From G963668185 sp963668185 (lineage in GTDB: Bacteria > Chloroflexota > Dehalococcoidia > Lucifugimonadales > G963668185), in NCBI GenBank assembly GCA_963668185.1, contig OY764162.1, positions 2,294,001 through 2,358,000 on the forward strand: a stretch of DNA of 64,000 nucleotides, in the 5' to 3' direction. The translations under genes were made by a program, and so were the position numbers. Under the pieces are notes generated by a model that ran no database searches, had not been told where the DNA came from, and saw only the letters and a list, made by a program, of their open reading frames with translations. Positions 1-7,694 of the stretch are shown in pieces (positions within the stretch are counted from its first letter, which is position 1; every line of letters starts with the position of its first letter).

Positions 1-871
1 TCGTGTCGCCGGTAATCCGGTCGTCGAACCGCATGCCGAGCGCGACGAGCAGGTCCGCCTCCTCGATCGCGAGGCTGGCGTACGCCATGCCGTGCATGCC
101 GGGCATGCCGACGCAGAGCACGTGGTCGTCCGGGAAGCTGCTGATGCCAAGCAGCGTCGTGATGACCGGGATCTGGGCGGCTTCGGCAAGCTCACGGACC
201 TCGTCGAGGGCGTCCGAGAGCAGCAGGCCGTGGCCCGCGAGGATAAGCGGACGCTCGGCCTCGTTGATCAGCTTCGCGGCCTTGTTTATCTGCGCGCCGT
301 TGCCCCTGAGCGTCGGCCTGTAGCCGGGGAGGTCCATGACGATCTCGGCGTCGGGGTCGTAGTACGTCTCCTCCTGGATCACATCCTTCGGGACGTCCAC
401 AAGCACGGGGCCGGGCCGGCCGGTGCTCGCGATGTGAAAGGCTTCTTTGATGACCCTGGGGATCTCCGACGGCTCCATCACCAGGTAGTTGTGCTTCGTG
501 ATCGGGAGCGTGATGCCGGTGATGTCGGTCTCCTGGAAGGCGTCGGAGCCGATGGCGGGCCTGCCGACCTGGCCGGTGACGATGACCATCGGCACAGAGT
601 CCATCGCCGCCGTGGCGATGCCGGTGACGAGGTTCGTCGCGCCGGGGCCGGATGTGGCCCACGCCACGCCGGGCCTGCCGGTCGCGCGGGCGTAGCCGTC
701 CGCGGCGTGCGCGGCGCCCTGCTCGTGGCGCACCAGGATGTGGCGCAACTCCGGGTACTGGGGCAGCGTCTGGTACAGCGGAAGGATGGCCCCGCCGGGA
801 AGGCCGAAGATTACGTCCACGCCCTCTCGGATAAGGCTCTCGCAAACCAACTGCCCGCCTGTCTTGTTCAT
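1..871 (-). CDS. ilvB: Acetolactate synthase large subunit, partial (3' end outside window)
   Basis: This is the N-terminal 290 residues of the thiamine-diphosphate enzyme that condenses pyruvate in branched-chain amino acid synthesis. The start ATG (869-871) opens with MNKTGGQLV, followed by the IFGLPGG segment at residues 21-27. The catalytic glutamate is E50, in RHEQGAAHAADGYARATG. The TSGPGATN motif and the GLPGG/GMRFDDR region typical of the family follow. The gene runs off the left edge, so the C-terminal ThDP/Mg2+ domain is not seen. A T-box leader with a transcription terminator lies directly upstream, so expression should respond to an uncharged tRNA. The family call is secure. A catabolic ThDP paralogue is unlikely given the T-box. 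Confidence 0.93.
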   Translation of the reverse strand, partial: MNKTGGQLVCESLIREGVDVIFGLPGGAILPLYQTLPQYPELRHILVRHEQGAAHAADGYARATGRPGVAWATSGPGATNLVTGIATAAMDSVPMVIVTGQVGRPAIGSDAFQETDITGITLPITKHNYLVMEPSEIPRVIKEAFHIASTGRPGPVLVDVPKDVIQEETYYDPDAEIVMDLPGYRPTLRGNGAQINKAAKLINEAERPLILAGHGLLLSDALDEVRELAEAAQIPVITTLLGISSFPDDHVLCVGMPGMHGMAYASLAIEEADLLVALGMRFDDRITGDT

Positions 872-930
872 TTCTACTGCCCTCCCGAAGGCGCTCAGAC
901 TCATGCGGTCATCGAACTACGGCTTCCAAC

Positions 931-960
931 AAAAAATCCCGCCCCACCTAAGGGACGGGA
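931..960 (-). terminator. Intrinsic terminator of the ilvB T-box
   Basis: Read on the minus strand, TCCCGTCCC and GGGGCGGGA form a GC-rich stem followed by TTTTTTG. It is placed between the T-box motif and the ilvB start, as expected for the regulated terminator. Confidence 0.85.
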
Positions 961-1180
961 TGTGTTGTGGGTGTTCAACTCCCGCGGTACCACCCTTGTT
1001 CCCCGGCTCTGCCGGGGCGCTCGAAAGGCCGTTAACGCGGCCCAGACGGCCCCGCCTTGCGGCATTCCGCCGGTTCAGCGAGGCGGCTCGGAGGCGAGTT
1101 CCCGGAGTTCGCGGCGCCGGCGTTTCAGCTTGCCGCCGGCTCTCTGGGGACGGAACGCCCGGTACTACTCCTCTTCAGCG
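931..1180 (-). promoter_or_regulatory. T-box riboswitch leader of ilvB (probable leucine specifier)
   Basis: On the minus strand the hallmark T-box sequence AGGGTGGTACCGCGG occupies 982-997. It is followed by a terminator hairpin at 931-960. Upstream are an AGAGAG element and a GCTGAAACGCCGG stretch resembling Stem I conserved features. A candidate specifier stretch, GAACTCGCCTCCGAGC, has the CTC triplet at 1096-1098, which would read leucyl-tRNA. A second GAACTC occurs a few bases 5' of it, so the exact specifier is uncertain. Binding of uncharged tRNA would favour the antiterminator and allow ilvB transcription. The 5' boundary is approximate. Confidence 0.88.
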
Positions 1181-1263
1181 CCATTGCGATTTGATTCACA
1201 AACCTGCAAACGTGGATGGTACCAGAGCGGGCGCGAATGCGTCAAATTGGGTGGCGTACTGTC

Positions 1264-1465
1264 CTAGTTTGGGGAGTTGTCAGAAAACCAGCTAGGCATG
1301 ATTGCACCAATGACACCGATGCCAGCGCCAATCCTCACGCCAACCAATGCCGAGCCTATCAGGTGAGCTTCTCGTAACATCCCAATTCCTAATCCCAAGG
1401 CCAGCCCGATTCCAGCACCTATTAGTTAGAAGGAGGCCGATTACTTTTTCCCAGTCAATGTCCAT
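1264..1465 (-). pseudogene. Broken small glycine-rich membrane protein gene
   Basis: A short minus-strand gene lies just downstream of the methyltransferase. ATG at 1463-1465 starts MDIDWEKVIGLLLTN. The reading then shifts by one base near 1423 and continues as a hydrophobic Gly/Ile/Leu-rich stretch (GAGIGLALGLGIGML, then GVRIGAGIGVIGAIM) to a TAG at 1264-1266. Total length is 202 bases, 67 codons plus one, consistent with a single-base insertion. No family is recognised. It is either a decayed small membrane protein or a sequencing error in a real one. Confidence 0.35.
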
Positions 1466-1532
1466 TTCTGTCCCCGAAACAACTTAAATTTCTTACATGG
1501 CGGCGGTCTTATCTGTTCCGGCTTGATTGCGT

Positions 1533-2909
1533 CTATGCGCTCTTGGGCATGGCTGGGACGCGCCCCTCGAAATAGTCCTCTACGGTGTAGATCTGGACTA
1601 CCGGCACTTCCATGAACCGGCCTGTGCTGGCCGCGGCGTCTCGCATTCGCGGCGTCACCCGCTCGTCGAAGCAGGTGAAGATGCCGAGGTCCGCGCCCGC
1701 CTGCTGACGCGCCCCGTTGAACGCCTGAACGTCGCCGGGGCCGGTGGTGCCGCCCTTCACCTGCGAGACCATGTCGACGAACTGGCCCTTGCGAATGGGG
1801 ATGCGGCCCCGGCCGTCTATGCCCTTGTCTCCGCGCTGGCGCTTGTTGGCCTCCATGCCGTTCACCAGGGACGCGGCCCATCGCTCGAACCGGAAGGCGT
1901 CCAGGCTGGCGAGCGTCCTGGCGTCGTCAACGGTCTTGGGCATCCCTATGAACTCGATGTCGTCCCACAGGGTGTCGAAGTGGGAGCGGAGGCGGATCTC
2001 AATTGCCTTGCAGGCGTTCACGCACACGTCTATGCCTATCCAGCGCCGTTCGAGGTTCTGTGCCGCGTGAAGGGTCGTACCGCAGCCGCAGAACGGATCG
2101 AGCACAGTATCGCCTTTGTTGGAGGATGCTTCGACGATACGCTCCAAGAGTCTCAATGGCTTCTCGGTAGGGTAGATTTGCTTTATTGGGGGTACGCGGC
2201 CAATGGGCCAAACATCATCTTGCCGAACTCCCAACGAGGCTGTGGCCTCGGTACTTGAAGGAAGTCGCTGCCCACTCTCATCGAATCCAGAGACTATCGT
2301 TGCATTGCCGAAGCGCTTCTTGGTGGAAGCTGCTCTTGGCATATAGAGCTGATTGAACGTCCGACCCTTGTCGTTCGAAGTCCGCGAATAGAAGAAGACG
2401 ATGTCGTGATTGCGTTGGAATGTGTACTTGCCGGTGGGCCACTTCCGATAGTGCCATACGATTTCATTCTTGAAGTTGCGCCGTCCAAACACGCCGTCCA
2501 TGACGGCCTTCAGGTAGTGGCTCATGGTGGGGTCACAGTGCAGGTAGATGCTGCCCGTCGGCTTGAGGACCCGGCGGCACTCGATCAGCCGGTTTGCCAT
2601 GTATGACAGATAGGCGAGCTCCGGGCCTTCTCCGAGCATCGTGCGCAGGCCTTCCATGAGGCCGGCGTATCGTGTCTGGCCCGCGACATCGTGAAAATCG
2701 TCAACGGCCTCGTGCCAGAGCCACGTATCGTTGAAGGCAACCCACTGCGCGCCGCCAATGAAGGCGTTGTAGATGCGCTTGGAGTTGAAGGGCGGGTCCA
2801 GGTAGATGAGGTCAACGGACTCGTCCGGTATGTCCTCGCGCATCACGTCCAGGCAGTCTCCGAAGTAGAGCCTGTTGGGTTCGGGCACAGCGAGCCTCTC
2901 GTTCTCCAT
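1533..2909 (-). CDS. Beta-class DNA methyltransferase with C-terminal nuclease-like domain
   Basis: The start MENERLAVPEPNRLYFGDCL gives a 458-residue protein. The catalytic motif DPPF (residues 38-41) precedes the AdoMet-binding motif DPFCGCGTT (271-279). This order defines beta-class amino-methyltransferases acting on adenine N6 or cytosine N4. After about residue 340 there is an extra domain with DKGIDGRG (361-368) and QVKGG (383-387), the G-x-D-G ... Q-x-K pattern of Mrr-like PD-(D/E)xK restriction endonucleases. The polypeptide may therefore combine modification and cleavage, or use the extra domain for DNA contacts. It stands alone beside the phage-like module. The longer upstream reading frame lacks family similarity, so the internal ATG was chosen. 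Confidence 0.85.
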   Translation of the reverse strand: MENERLAVPEPNRLYFGDCLDVMREDIPDESVDLIYLDPPFNSKRIYNAFIGGAQWVAFNDTWLWHEAVDDFHDVAGQTRYAGLMEGLRTMLGEGPELAYLSYMANRLIECRRVLKPTGSIYLHCDPTMSHYLKAVMDGVFGRRNFKNEIVWHYRKWPTGKYTFQRNHDIVFFYSRTSNDKGRTFNQLYMPRAASTKKRFGNATIVSGFDESGQRLPSSTEATASLGVRQDDVWPIGRVPPIKQIYPTEKPLRLLERIVEASSNKGDTVLDPFCGCGTTLHAAQNLERRWIGIDVCVNACKAIEIRLRSHFDTLWDDIEFIGMPKTVDDARTLASLDAFRFERWAASLVNGMEANKRQRGDKGIDGRGRIPIRKGQFVDMVSQVKGGTTGPGDVQAFNGARQQAGADLGIFTCFDERVTPRMRDAAASTGRFMEVPVVQIYTVEDYFEGRVPAMPKSA

Positions 2910-2977
2910 GCGCGAAATTGTATCCGGTCTCTCGCGCCCTCGTCTCCCAAACCGAGCCTCGCAGCCGGAACCAGCCC

Positions 2978-3010
2978 TTGACATCCATAGAACTATTGCA
3001 CTAATATACT
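2978..3010 (+). promoter_or_regulatory. Sigma70-type promoter before the phage head genes
   Basis: A consensus -35 TTGACA (2978-2983) is followed after 18 bases by TAATAT (3002-3007). TATACT at 3005-3010 is an alternative -10. It points into the head operon and is followed within about 40 bases by an intrinsic terminator. Confidence 0.6.
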
Positions 3011-3041
3011 TGCCAGCGCCCGCAGAGAGAGGGTGCAGATG

Positions 3042-3080
3042 CCCCGAGAGAGGCCGAGACGGCCCGCCTCGGGGTTTTTT
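3042..3080 (+). terminator. Intrinsic terminator or attenuator between promoter and prohead protease
   Basis: CCCCGAG (3042-3048) pairs with CTCGGGG (3068-3074) and is followed by six T. It sits between the 2978 promoter and the first head gene, so read-through would be required for head gene expression from that promoter. Confidence 0.65.
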
Positions 3081-3125
3081 ATTGCCGGAAATCGGCGGCG
3101 GCGAATGGAGCCGCGGGAGGTGTGT

Positions 3126-3782
3126 ATGACGGTTGGAGTGAGGTCGCAGTACATGGACGTGGTGCGCCGGGACCACGTTGGAGACGGCGTTTACCGGGTG
3201 ACCATCGCGGCTAACGAGCGGGTGAGGCAGCCGCCGGAGCTGGACTTCGACGGGCTGTCCACCGAGAACTACGCGCGCAACCCGGTGGTTATGTGGGCGC
3301 ACGACGTGTCGGGCCGGTCGCCGTCGGGCGGGCTGCCCATCGGACGCACCCTGCGCCTGCAGAAGCGGGAGGGCGGCAGGATCGTCGTGGACTTCGAGTT
3401 CCTGTCGGACGACCCGTTCGCGGGGCGGGTGCGCAACGCGTGGGACCGGGGCTTCCTGAGGGCCGCGTCGATTAGCTGGCTGCCGCTCGCGGGAGGGCCG
3501 ACGCGGGAAGGCCAGTGGCGGGACGAACGGTCGGAACTGCTGGAGTGGTCGATCGTGCCGGTGCCGGCGGACCCGGACGCGCTGAGGCAGGCGCACAAGC
3601 GAATGCTGGACGAAATCTTCTTAAAACCGGCTACGACGGTCGGCGAGGACAGCGGCATCGAGCAAACGGCGGACGAAGAGGAAGACGAGGAGTTGATCGA
3701 GATCGGCAAGGCGGTGGAGGCGGTACTGGAAGCGATTGCGAACGGAACACAAGCACGAATGAAACACATGGAGGAGGACTAG
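3126..3782 (+). CDS. HK97-family prohead protease
   Basis: This 218-residue protein matches the phage prohead protease family (peptidase U35/S78), which trims capsid subunits during head maturation. Supporting signals are the NPVVMWAHD segment with H59, the LRAASISWLP segment with candidate nucleophile S115, and the EWSIVPVPADPDA strand typical of the family. The C-terminus is acidic. ATG at 3126 has GGGAGGTGTGT just upstream. The longer GTG start at 3033 would run through the terminator hairpin and is rejected. The major capsid gene follows after two bases, the usual protease-capsid order. Confidence 0.85.
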   Translation: MTVGVRSQYMDVVRRDHVGDGVYRVTIAANERVRQPPELDFDGLSTENYARNPVVMWAHDVSGRSPSGGLPIGRTLRLQKREGGRIVVDFEFLSDDPFAGRVRNAWDRGFLRAASISWLPLAGGPTREGQWRDERSELLEWSIVPVPADPDALRQAHKRMLDEIFLKPATTVGEDSGIEQTADEEEDEELIEIGKAVEAVLEAIANGTQARMKHMEED

Positions 3783-3784
3783 AC

Positions 3785-5263
3785 ATGGCGAAGACAGACG
3801 TTGAAAAGATCGTGAAGGACCTGGCGGAGATCAACGGGTTCGTCAGGGAGCGGCTGGGGCCGGAGAGCAAGGAGCTCGGGCTGCTGAGGGAGGAGACGGA
3901 GAAGCTGCGGAGCGCGGTGGCCGACCTGCAGAGCCGGGACCGCGCGAACCGCAGGGAGGCGATCGCCCGCCACGCGGAGGACGGCCCCGCGCCGGTCGTG
4001 GACAACGGGCCTTACGCGGGCATGGACCTGCTGGACCTCGGCCTGCTGCGCCGCTTCGCCCACTCGCAGCGGCGCGAACTGTTCGGCCCGGCGTGGATCG
4101 AGCGCGTGGAGGACTCGCGGCGGCGCATGGTGGACGCGATCACGCCGGTCGAGATACAGGCGACGCACGCGCGGTCGTCGCAAAGGCTGAGCGACCGCTA
4201 CTCGGTCGGCGGTAGGCCCACGGGGCAGTACAACACGTTCGGGAGAGCGCAGCTACAGGCCATGACGCGGGCGGCGATGGACAGCACGACGGCGGGGCTC
4301 GGCGATGAGTTGGTCTCCACGATGGAGGCGCGCGAGATGTGGATGGACGTGAACCTGACCACGCTGGTCGCGCCGCTGATCCCCATGATCGCGATGCCTT
4401 CCAGCCCGTTCGACGTACCGAAGCAGCTTGGGGACGTGAACTTCTTCCCGGGCACCGAGAACGCCGCCGCGTCGGACACCGGCCTGGCGACGGGCAAGGT
4501 CACGCTGACGGCCCGCGAACTGGTGGGGCACGTCCCGTACTCGTTCACGCTGGAGGAGGACGCGGTGGTGGCGATGCTGCCGGAGATCCGCGCGAGCCTG
4601 GTCCGCAACGTGGCCGAGGTGCTGGACGACGTCATCCTGAACGCGGACACGACGGGCCTGAACAACATCAACGCGGACGGTGGGGCGGTGACGACGAGCG
4701 CGGCCGGCAGCGCGCACTGGCTGCTGGGCTACGACGGCCTGATCCACCTGCCGCTTGTGGACAACACGCAGCAGTCGAACGCGCACGGCGCAGCTGTGTC
4801 CGACGACATGTTCAACGAGATCAGGGCAAAGCTCGGCAAGTACGGCGCGAGGCCGTCCGAGCTTGCGTGGATCATGGACGTGAACACGTTCATCCGCGCG
4901 CAGTCGATCACGAACTACCGGACGATGGACAAGCTGGGGCCGAACGCGACGCTCCTCACGGGCATGCTCGGCGCGATCGAGGGCATCCCGGTGATCGTCT
5001 CGGAGCAGATGAGGCTGGCGGACTCGGACGGCAAGGTCACTTCCGGCGGCAACACCACGGACACCGGGCGCGTCCTCATAGTGAACCGCAACCAGTGGGC
5101 GCAGGGCTTCCGCCGGGAGTTGAACATAGACGTGGACCGCGACACGCAGAAGCGCCAGACGGTGGTCACCGTGAGCCTGCGCCACGCGCTCGCGGAGCGC
5201 ACCGGAGCGCGCAGTTCGGCCACGCACACGGCGCTCCAGTACAACATCACGGGCGTGAGCTAG
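3785..5263 (+). CDS. HK97-fold phage major capsid protein
   Basis: A 492-residue capsid subunit. Residues 1-55 form a charged coiled-coil delta-like scaffold (EEINGFVRERLGPESKELGLLREE pattern). The mature shell domain follows, with segments such as GLGDELVSTMEAREMW, a P-domain around ELVGHVPYSFTLEEDAV, and the C-terminal RRELNIDVDRDTQKRQTVVTVSLRHA. The protease gene directly upstream supports cleavage-dependent maturation. The gene starts at ATG 3785, two bases after the protease stop, with GGAGGA in the protease 3' end as ribosome site. Confidence 0.92.
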   Translation: MAKTDVEKIVKDLAEINGFVRERLGPESKELGLLREETEKLRSAVADLQSRDRANRREAIARHAEDGPAPVVDNGPYAGMDLLDLGLLRRFAHSQRRELFGPAWIERVEDSRRRMVDAITPVEIQATHARSSQRLSDRYSVGGRPTGQYNTFGRAQLQAMTRAAMDSTTAGLGDELVSTMEAREMWMDVNLTTLVAPLIPMIAMPSSPFDVPKQLGDVNFFPGTENAAASDTGLATGKVTLTARELVGHVPYSFTLEEDAVVAMLPEIRASLVRNVAEVLDDVILNADTTGLNNINADGGAVTTSAAGSAHWLLGYDGLIHLPLVDNTQQSNAHGAAVSDDMFNEIRAKLGKYGARPSELAWIMDVNTFIRAQSITNYRTMDKLGPNATLLTGMLGAIEGIPVIVSEQMRLADSDGKVTSGGNTTDTGRVLIVNRNQWAQGFRRELNIDVDRDTQKRQTVVTVSLRHALAERTGARSSATHTALQYNITGVS

Positions 5264-5265
5264 TC

Positions 5266-5595
5266 ATGGCTCGCGTGAAGAACCTCACGGAAGACGATTT
5301 GGGCTGGGCCGGCGTGACCGTCCCCGCGGGTGGCGTGGTGGAGGTGGCGGAAGGCGAGGCCGCACGAATGGTCGGGAGCAATCCCGGCAAGTTCGGCCTC
5401 GCCGATGATGGGGACGGCGCGCCGGGGGCCAGGGCGGGCGCACGCGAAGCCGCGGCGCCCGCGGCCCCGCCCGCCCACAGACACTACTACAGGAAGTCGC
5501 AAGGCTACACGTGCCGCTGCGGCGCGGCGAAGGACCAAAAATCCCCTCTCCCTTCAAGGGAGAGGGCTAGGGTGAGGGTGAAGGCGAAACAATGA
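5266..5595 (+). CDS. Small phage protein between capsid and connector, repeat-extended C-terminus
   Basis: This 109-residue protein has an N-terminal beta-rich section (MARVKNLTEDDLGWAGVTVPAGGVVEVAEGEA split over residues 1-33). That resembles small accessory proteins often encoded next to HK97 capsid genes. A Pro/Ala linker and a Cys-containing tail with TCRCGAAK follow. The last 20 or so residues are encoded by a dispersed palindromic repeat (5544-5566 and following), so the repeat appears to have inserted into and extended the 3' end. It overlaps the next gene by four bases. No precise function is recognised. Confidence 0.6.
   Translation: MARVKNLTEDDLGWAGVTVPAGGVVEVAEGEAARMVGSNPGKFGLADDGDGAPGARAGAREAAAPAAPPAHRHYYRKSQGYTCRCGAAKDQKSPLPSRERARVRVKAKQ
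5544..5590. repeat. Dispersed palindromic repeat inside gene 3' end
   Basis: CCCTCTCCCTT c AAGGGAGAGGG (5544-5566) is a perfect 11-bp inverted repeat followed by GCTAGGGTGAGGGTGAAGG. It is a REP-like element of a type found dispersed in many bacterial genomes, here read as coding. Confidence 0.6.
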
Positions 5596-6425
5596 ACGCA
5601 TACGCAACCGTGGACGCGCTCAAACGCGCCCTGAACATTGCCGGGGCGGGCGACGACGACCGCCTGCTCCGGCTGGCCGAGGCCGCGAGCCGGGCCGTGG
5701 ACGGGTACTGTAACCGCCACTTCTACGCCCTGCGAGCAACGAAGCTGTTCGACGGCGACGGCGGCAACGCGCTGCTCGTCCCGGACCTGGTCTCCATCGA
5801 CGAAGGCGGGCTCCGGACGGACGGCGACCTCGACGGCGCGTTCGAGACCACGTGGCCGGACGCCGCCTACGTGCTGCTGCCGGCGAACGCGGACCCGGCG
5901 TCGGCGTCCAATCCGGCGTCGAGGCCGTACACGCGGATCGAGGCGGCCGGGGGGCCGGACGGACCGCGCCGGTTTCCGACCGGGCGCGGCACGGTGAGGG
6001 TCGCCGGCACGTGGGGCTGGTGGCTGCGCCTTCGCCGCGCGAGCGATACGCTGGCCGCCGCCGTCACGAACTCCGCCGCATCGCTGACGGTCACGGCGCG
6101 GGCCGACGTGGAGGCGGGCCACACGATACAGGTCGGCGCGGAGCAGATGCGCGTGAGATCGTACGACGGGAACCAGCTTAGCGTGGACCGGGGCGCGAAC
6201 GGCACGACGGCGTCGGCGCACAGCCAGAACGACGCCATCGACATCTTCGAGTACCCGCCCGGAATCACCGAGGCGGCGATCATCCAGGCCGCCCGGCTGC
6301 TGCGCACCGGCGACGGCGCTTTCGGAGCGCCGGCGGGGCCGCGCGGCCCGGCGCTGCTGGACGCGGACGCCGCGTTCCTGCTGGCCGGCTACCGCAAGGC
6401 CGCGCTCGGAGCGGGCGCGCGATGA
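5592..6425 (+). CDS. Phage head-tail connector protein (gp6-like)
   Basis: A 277-residue protein. Its N-terminal part (YATVDALKRALNI...DDRLLRLAEAASRAVDGYCNRHFY) matches the helical gp6-like adaptor family that docks beneath the portal. The central section is Ser/Ala and beta rich (LTVTARADVEAGHTIQVGAEQMRV). The C-terminus returns to helices rich in Arg/Ala. It is longer than the usual 100-200 residues, so the middle is an inserted domain. The start overlaps the previous stop and the stop overlaps the next ATG, giving tight translational coupling. Confidence 0.7.
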   Translation: MNAYATVDALKRALNIAGAGDDDRLLRLAEAASRAVDGYCNRHFYALRATKLFDGDGGNALLVPDLVSIDEGGLRTDGDLDGAFETTWPDAAYVLLPANADPASASNPASRPYTRIEAAGGPDGPRRFPTGRGTVRVAGTWGWWLRLRRASDTLAAAVTNSAASLTVTARADVEAGHTIQVGAEQMRVRSYDGNQLSVDRGANGTTASAHSQNDAIDIFEYPPGITEAAIIQAARLLRTGDGAFGAPAGPRGPALLDADAAFLLAGYRKAALGAGAR

Positions 6426-6841
6426 CCGGCGCGATAGCGGACGCAAGGCAGGGCCTCGCGAAGACGCTCGCCGCGCTGCCCGGCCTGCGCGTCCTCGACT
6501 ACCCGCCCGCCTCGATCAGCGATCTCCCCGCCGCCGTCGTGCTGTTCGAGGGGCGCGACGCCGGCCTTACGCTCGGCGGGACTTCATTCGCCGGCCGGAT
6601 GAAGGCGGTGCTCGCCGTCGCATCGGCGTCCGCAGATGAAGCGTACCGGACTCTTGAGGAATTCATGGAGCCGTCGGGGACCAGCAGCGTGCAGGCCGCT
6701 GTGGACGCGGACGCCACATGGGGCGGCAAGGTGGACGACGGCCGGCTGGTGTCCGTCGACAACGTAGGGTCGCGCCGCGTCTGGGGCGGCACGTACATGG
6801 CGGCGGACTTCCACTTCCGCTTCGTCAAGCGCCTAACATGA
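6422..6841 (+). CDS. Probable phage tail completion or minor tail protein
   Basis: A 139-residue protein immediately downstream of the connector, with ATG overlapping the connector stop. The composition and layout (LAKTLAALPGLRVLDYPPASISDLPAAVVLFEG..., ending in ADFHFRFVKRL) resemble the small tail-terminator/neck proteins at this position in HK97-type modules. No diagnostic motif is visible, so the call is positional. Confidence 0.5.
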   Translation: MTGAIADARQGLAKTLAALPGLRVLDYPPASISDLPAAVVLFEGRDAGLTLGGTSFAGRMKAVLAVASASADEAYRTLEEFMEPSGTSSVQAAVDADATWGGKVDDGRLVSVDNVGSRRVWGGTYMAADFHFRFVKRLT

Positions 6842-7089
6842 GATGCAAAACCGTTCGCCCTGAGCCTCCCGTAGGGGCGCTTCGCGAAGCGCCCTCCCCT
6901 CCGATCCGTTCGCCCTGATCCTGTCGAAGGGCCGCCCCGATCGCAACAGTCTCACCCGTCATACCGGCGAAGGCCGGTATCCAGAAGGGGAGTTCGGGGC
7001 CTCCCCCAGCCTACTGCAACCTCTTACCCCTTCCCCAGTCTGCTGGGGAAGGCTGGGATGGGGTTCTCCCAATACCCCAGGAGCCAAAA
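6842..7089. repeat. Cluster of dispersed palindromes between tail genes
   Basis: This non-coding spacer holds three palindromes in tandem: a perfect 20-bp GGGCGCTTCG/CGAAGCGCCC (6875-6894), ATACCGGC-gaag-GCCGGTAT (6961-6980), and CTTCCCCAG-tctg-CTGGGGAAG (7030-7051). The latter two recur at 7522-7541 and 7589-7610, and the last also at 14371-14391 in inverted orientation. They look like REP-type host elements that have colonised the phage module. Confidence 0.65.
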
Positions 7090-7515
7090 ATGACATTCTT
7101 CGACTCGCAGGTATCCGTCTTCAAGCTGGACGACGAGGACGGCACAGAGCGGGACCTGTCGCTGTTCCTCATCGAAGTGTCGGGGCTGCCGGGCGCGCGC
7201 TCGCTCAACGACGTGACCGCGCTGGGCGATGCCGGCCCGAGGTTCGCGCCCGGCATCGAGGACGCGACCGTTTACATCGCCGGGCTGTACGACAGCGAGG
7301 CCGGCGCCGGGCCGGACGCGGTGCTCGGCGCGCTGCGGACGCACGACGCGGCCACGTCGTTCGCCTACGGGCCGCATGGCGCGGGCGCCGGCGCGACAAA
7401 GTACAGCGGCAACTGCTGGGTGGCGGCCTACGAGATCGTTTCCAGGGTCGGCAGCCAGGTAGAGTTCGAGGCGGTCCTGCGCGTGGATGGCGCAGTGGCG
7501 AGGGGGACGTTCTAA
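7090..7515 (+). CDS. Phage tail tube-like protein
   Basis: A 141-residue protein (MTFFDSQVSVFKLDD...VEFEAVLRVDGAVARGTF) with a small beta-barrel-like composition typical of tail tube subunits. It is placed downstream of head completion genes. A diverged copy of its last 41 codons is found at 10067-10192, showing a past duplication. The assignment rests on size, order and composition. Confidence 0.5.
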   Translation: MTFFDSQVSVFKLDDEDGTERDLSLFLIEVSGLPGARSLNDVTALGDAGPRFAPGIEDATVYIAGLYDSEAGAGPDAVLGALRTHDAATSFAYGPHGAGAGATKYSGNCWVAAYEIVSRVGSQVEFEAVLRVDGAVARGTF

Positions 7516-7694
7516 CCCCGCATACCGACGGAGGCCGGTATCCAGAGGGGCCGGGGGTAACTGTTCAGACTTCGTGCACCTCTGGCCTCTTCCCCAGTCT
7601 GCTGGGGAAGATTGAGATGGGGTAATAGCGGCGATTGCCGGGCCGCCGTCTTCGAAGCGATCTGCCGCGTGAATTACCGCCGCGCTTCCGGCGG
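7516..7694. repeat. Second palindrome cluster
   Basis: The spacer contains ATACCGAC-ggag-GCCGGTAT (7522-7541) and CTTCCCCAG-tctg-CTGGGGAAG (7589-7610), repeat families shared with 6842-7089. No gene is seen. Confidence 0.6.

Noticed and set aside
92..1267. Long plus-strand open frame opposite ilvB and its leader
   Set aside because: Low-complexity Arg/Val/Asp-rich translation antisense to a clear ilvB gene and T-box. Typical shadow frame in GC-rich DNA.
3033..3125. N-terminal extension of the prohead protease from GTG 3033
   Set aside because: It runs through an intrinsic terminator hairpin and lacks a ribosome site. ATG 3126 has GGGAGG just upstream.
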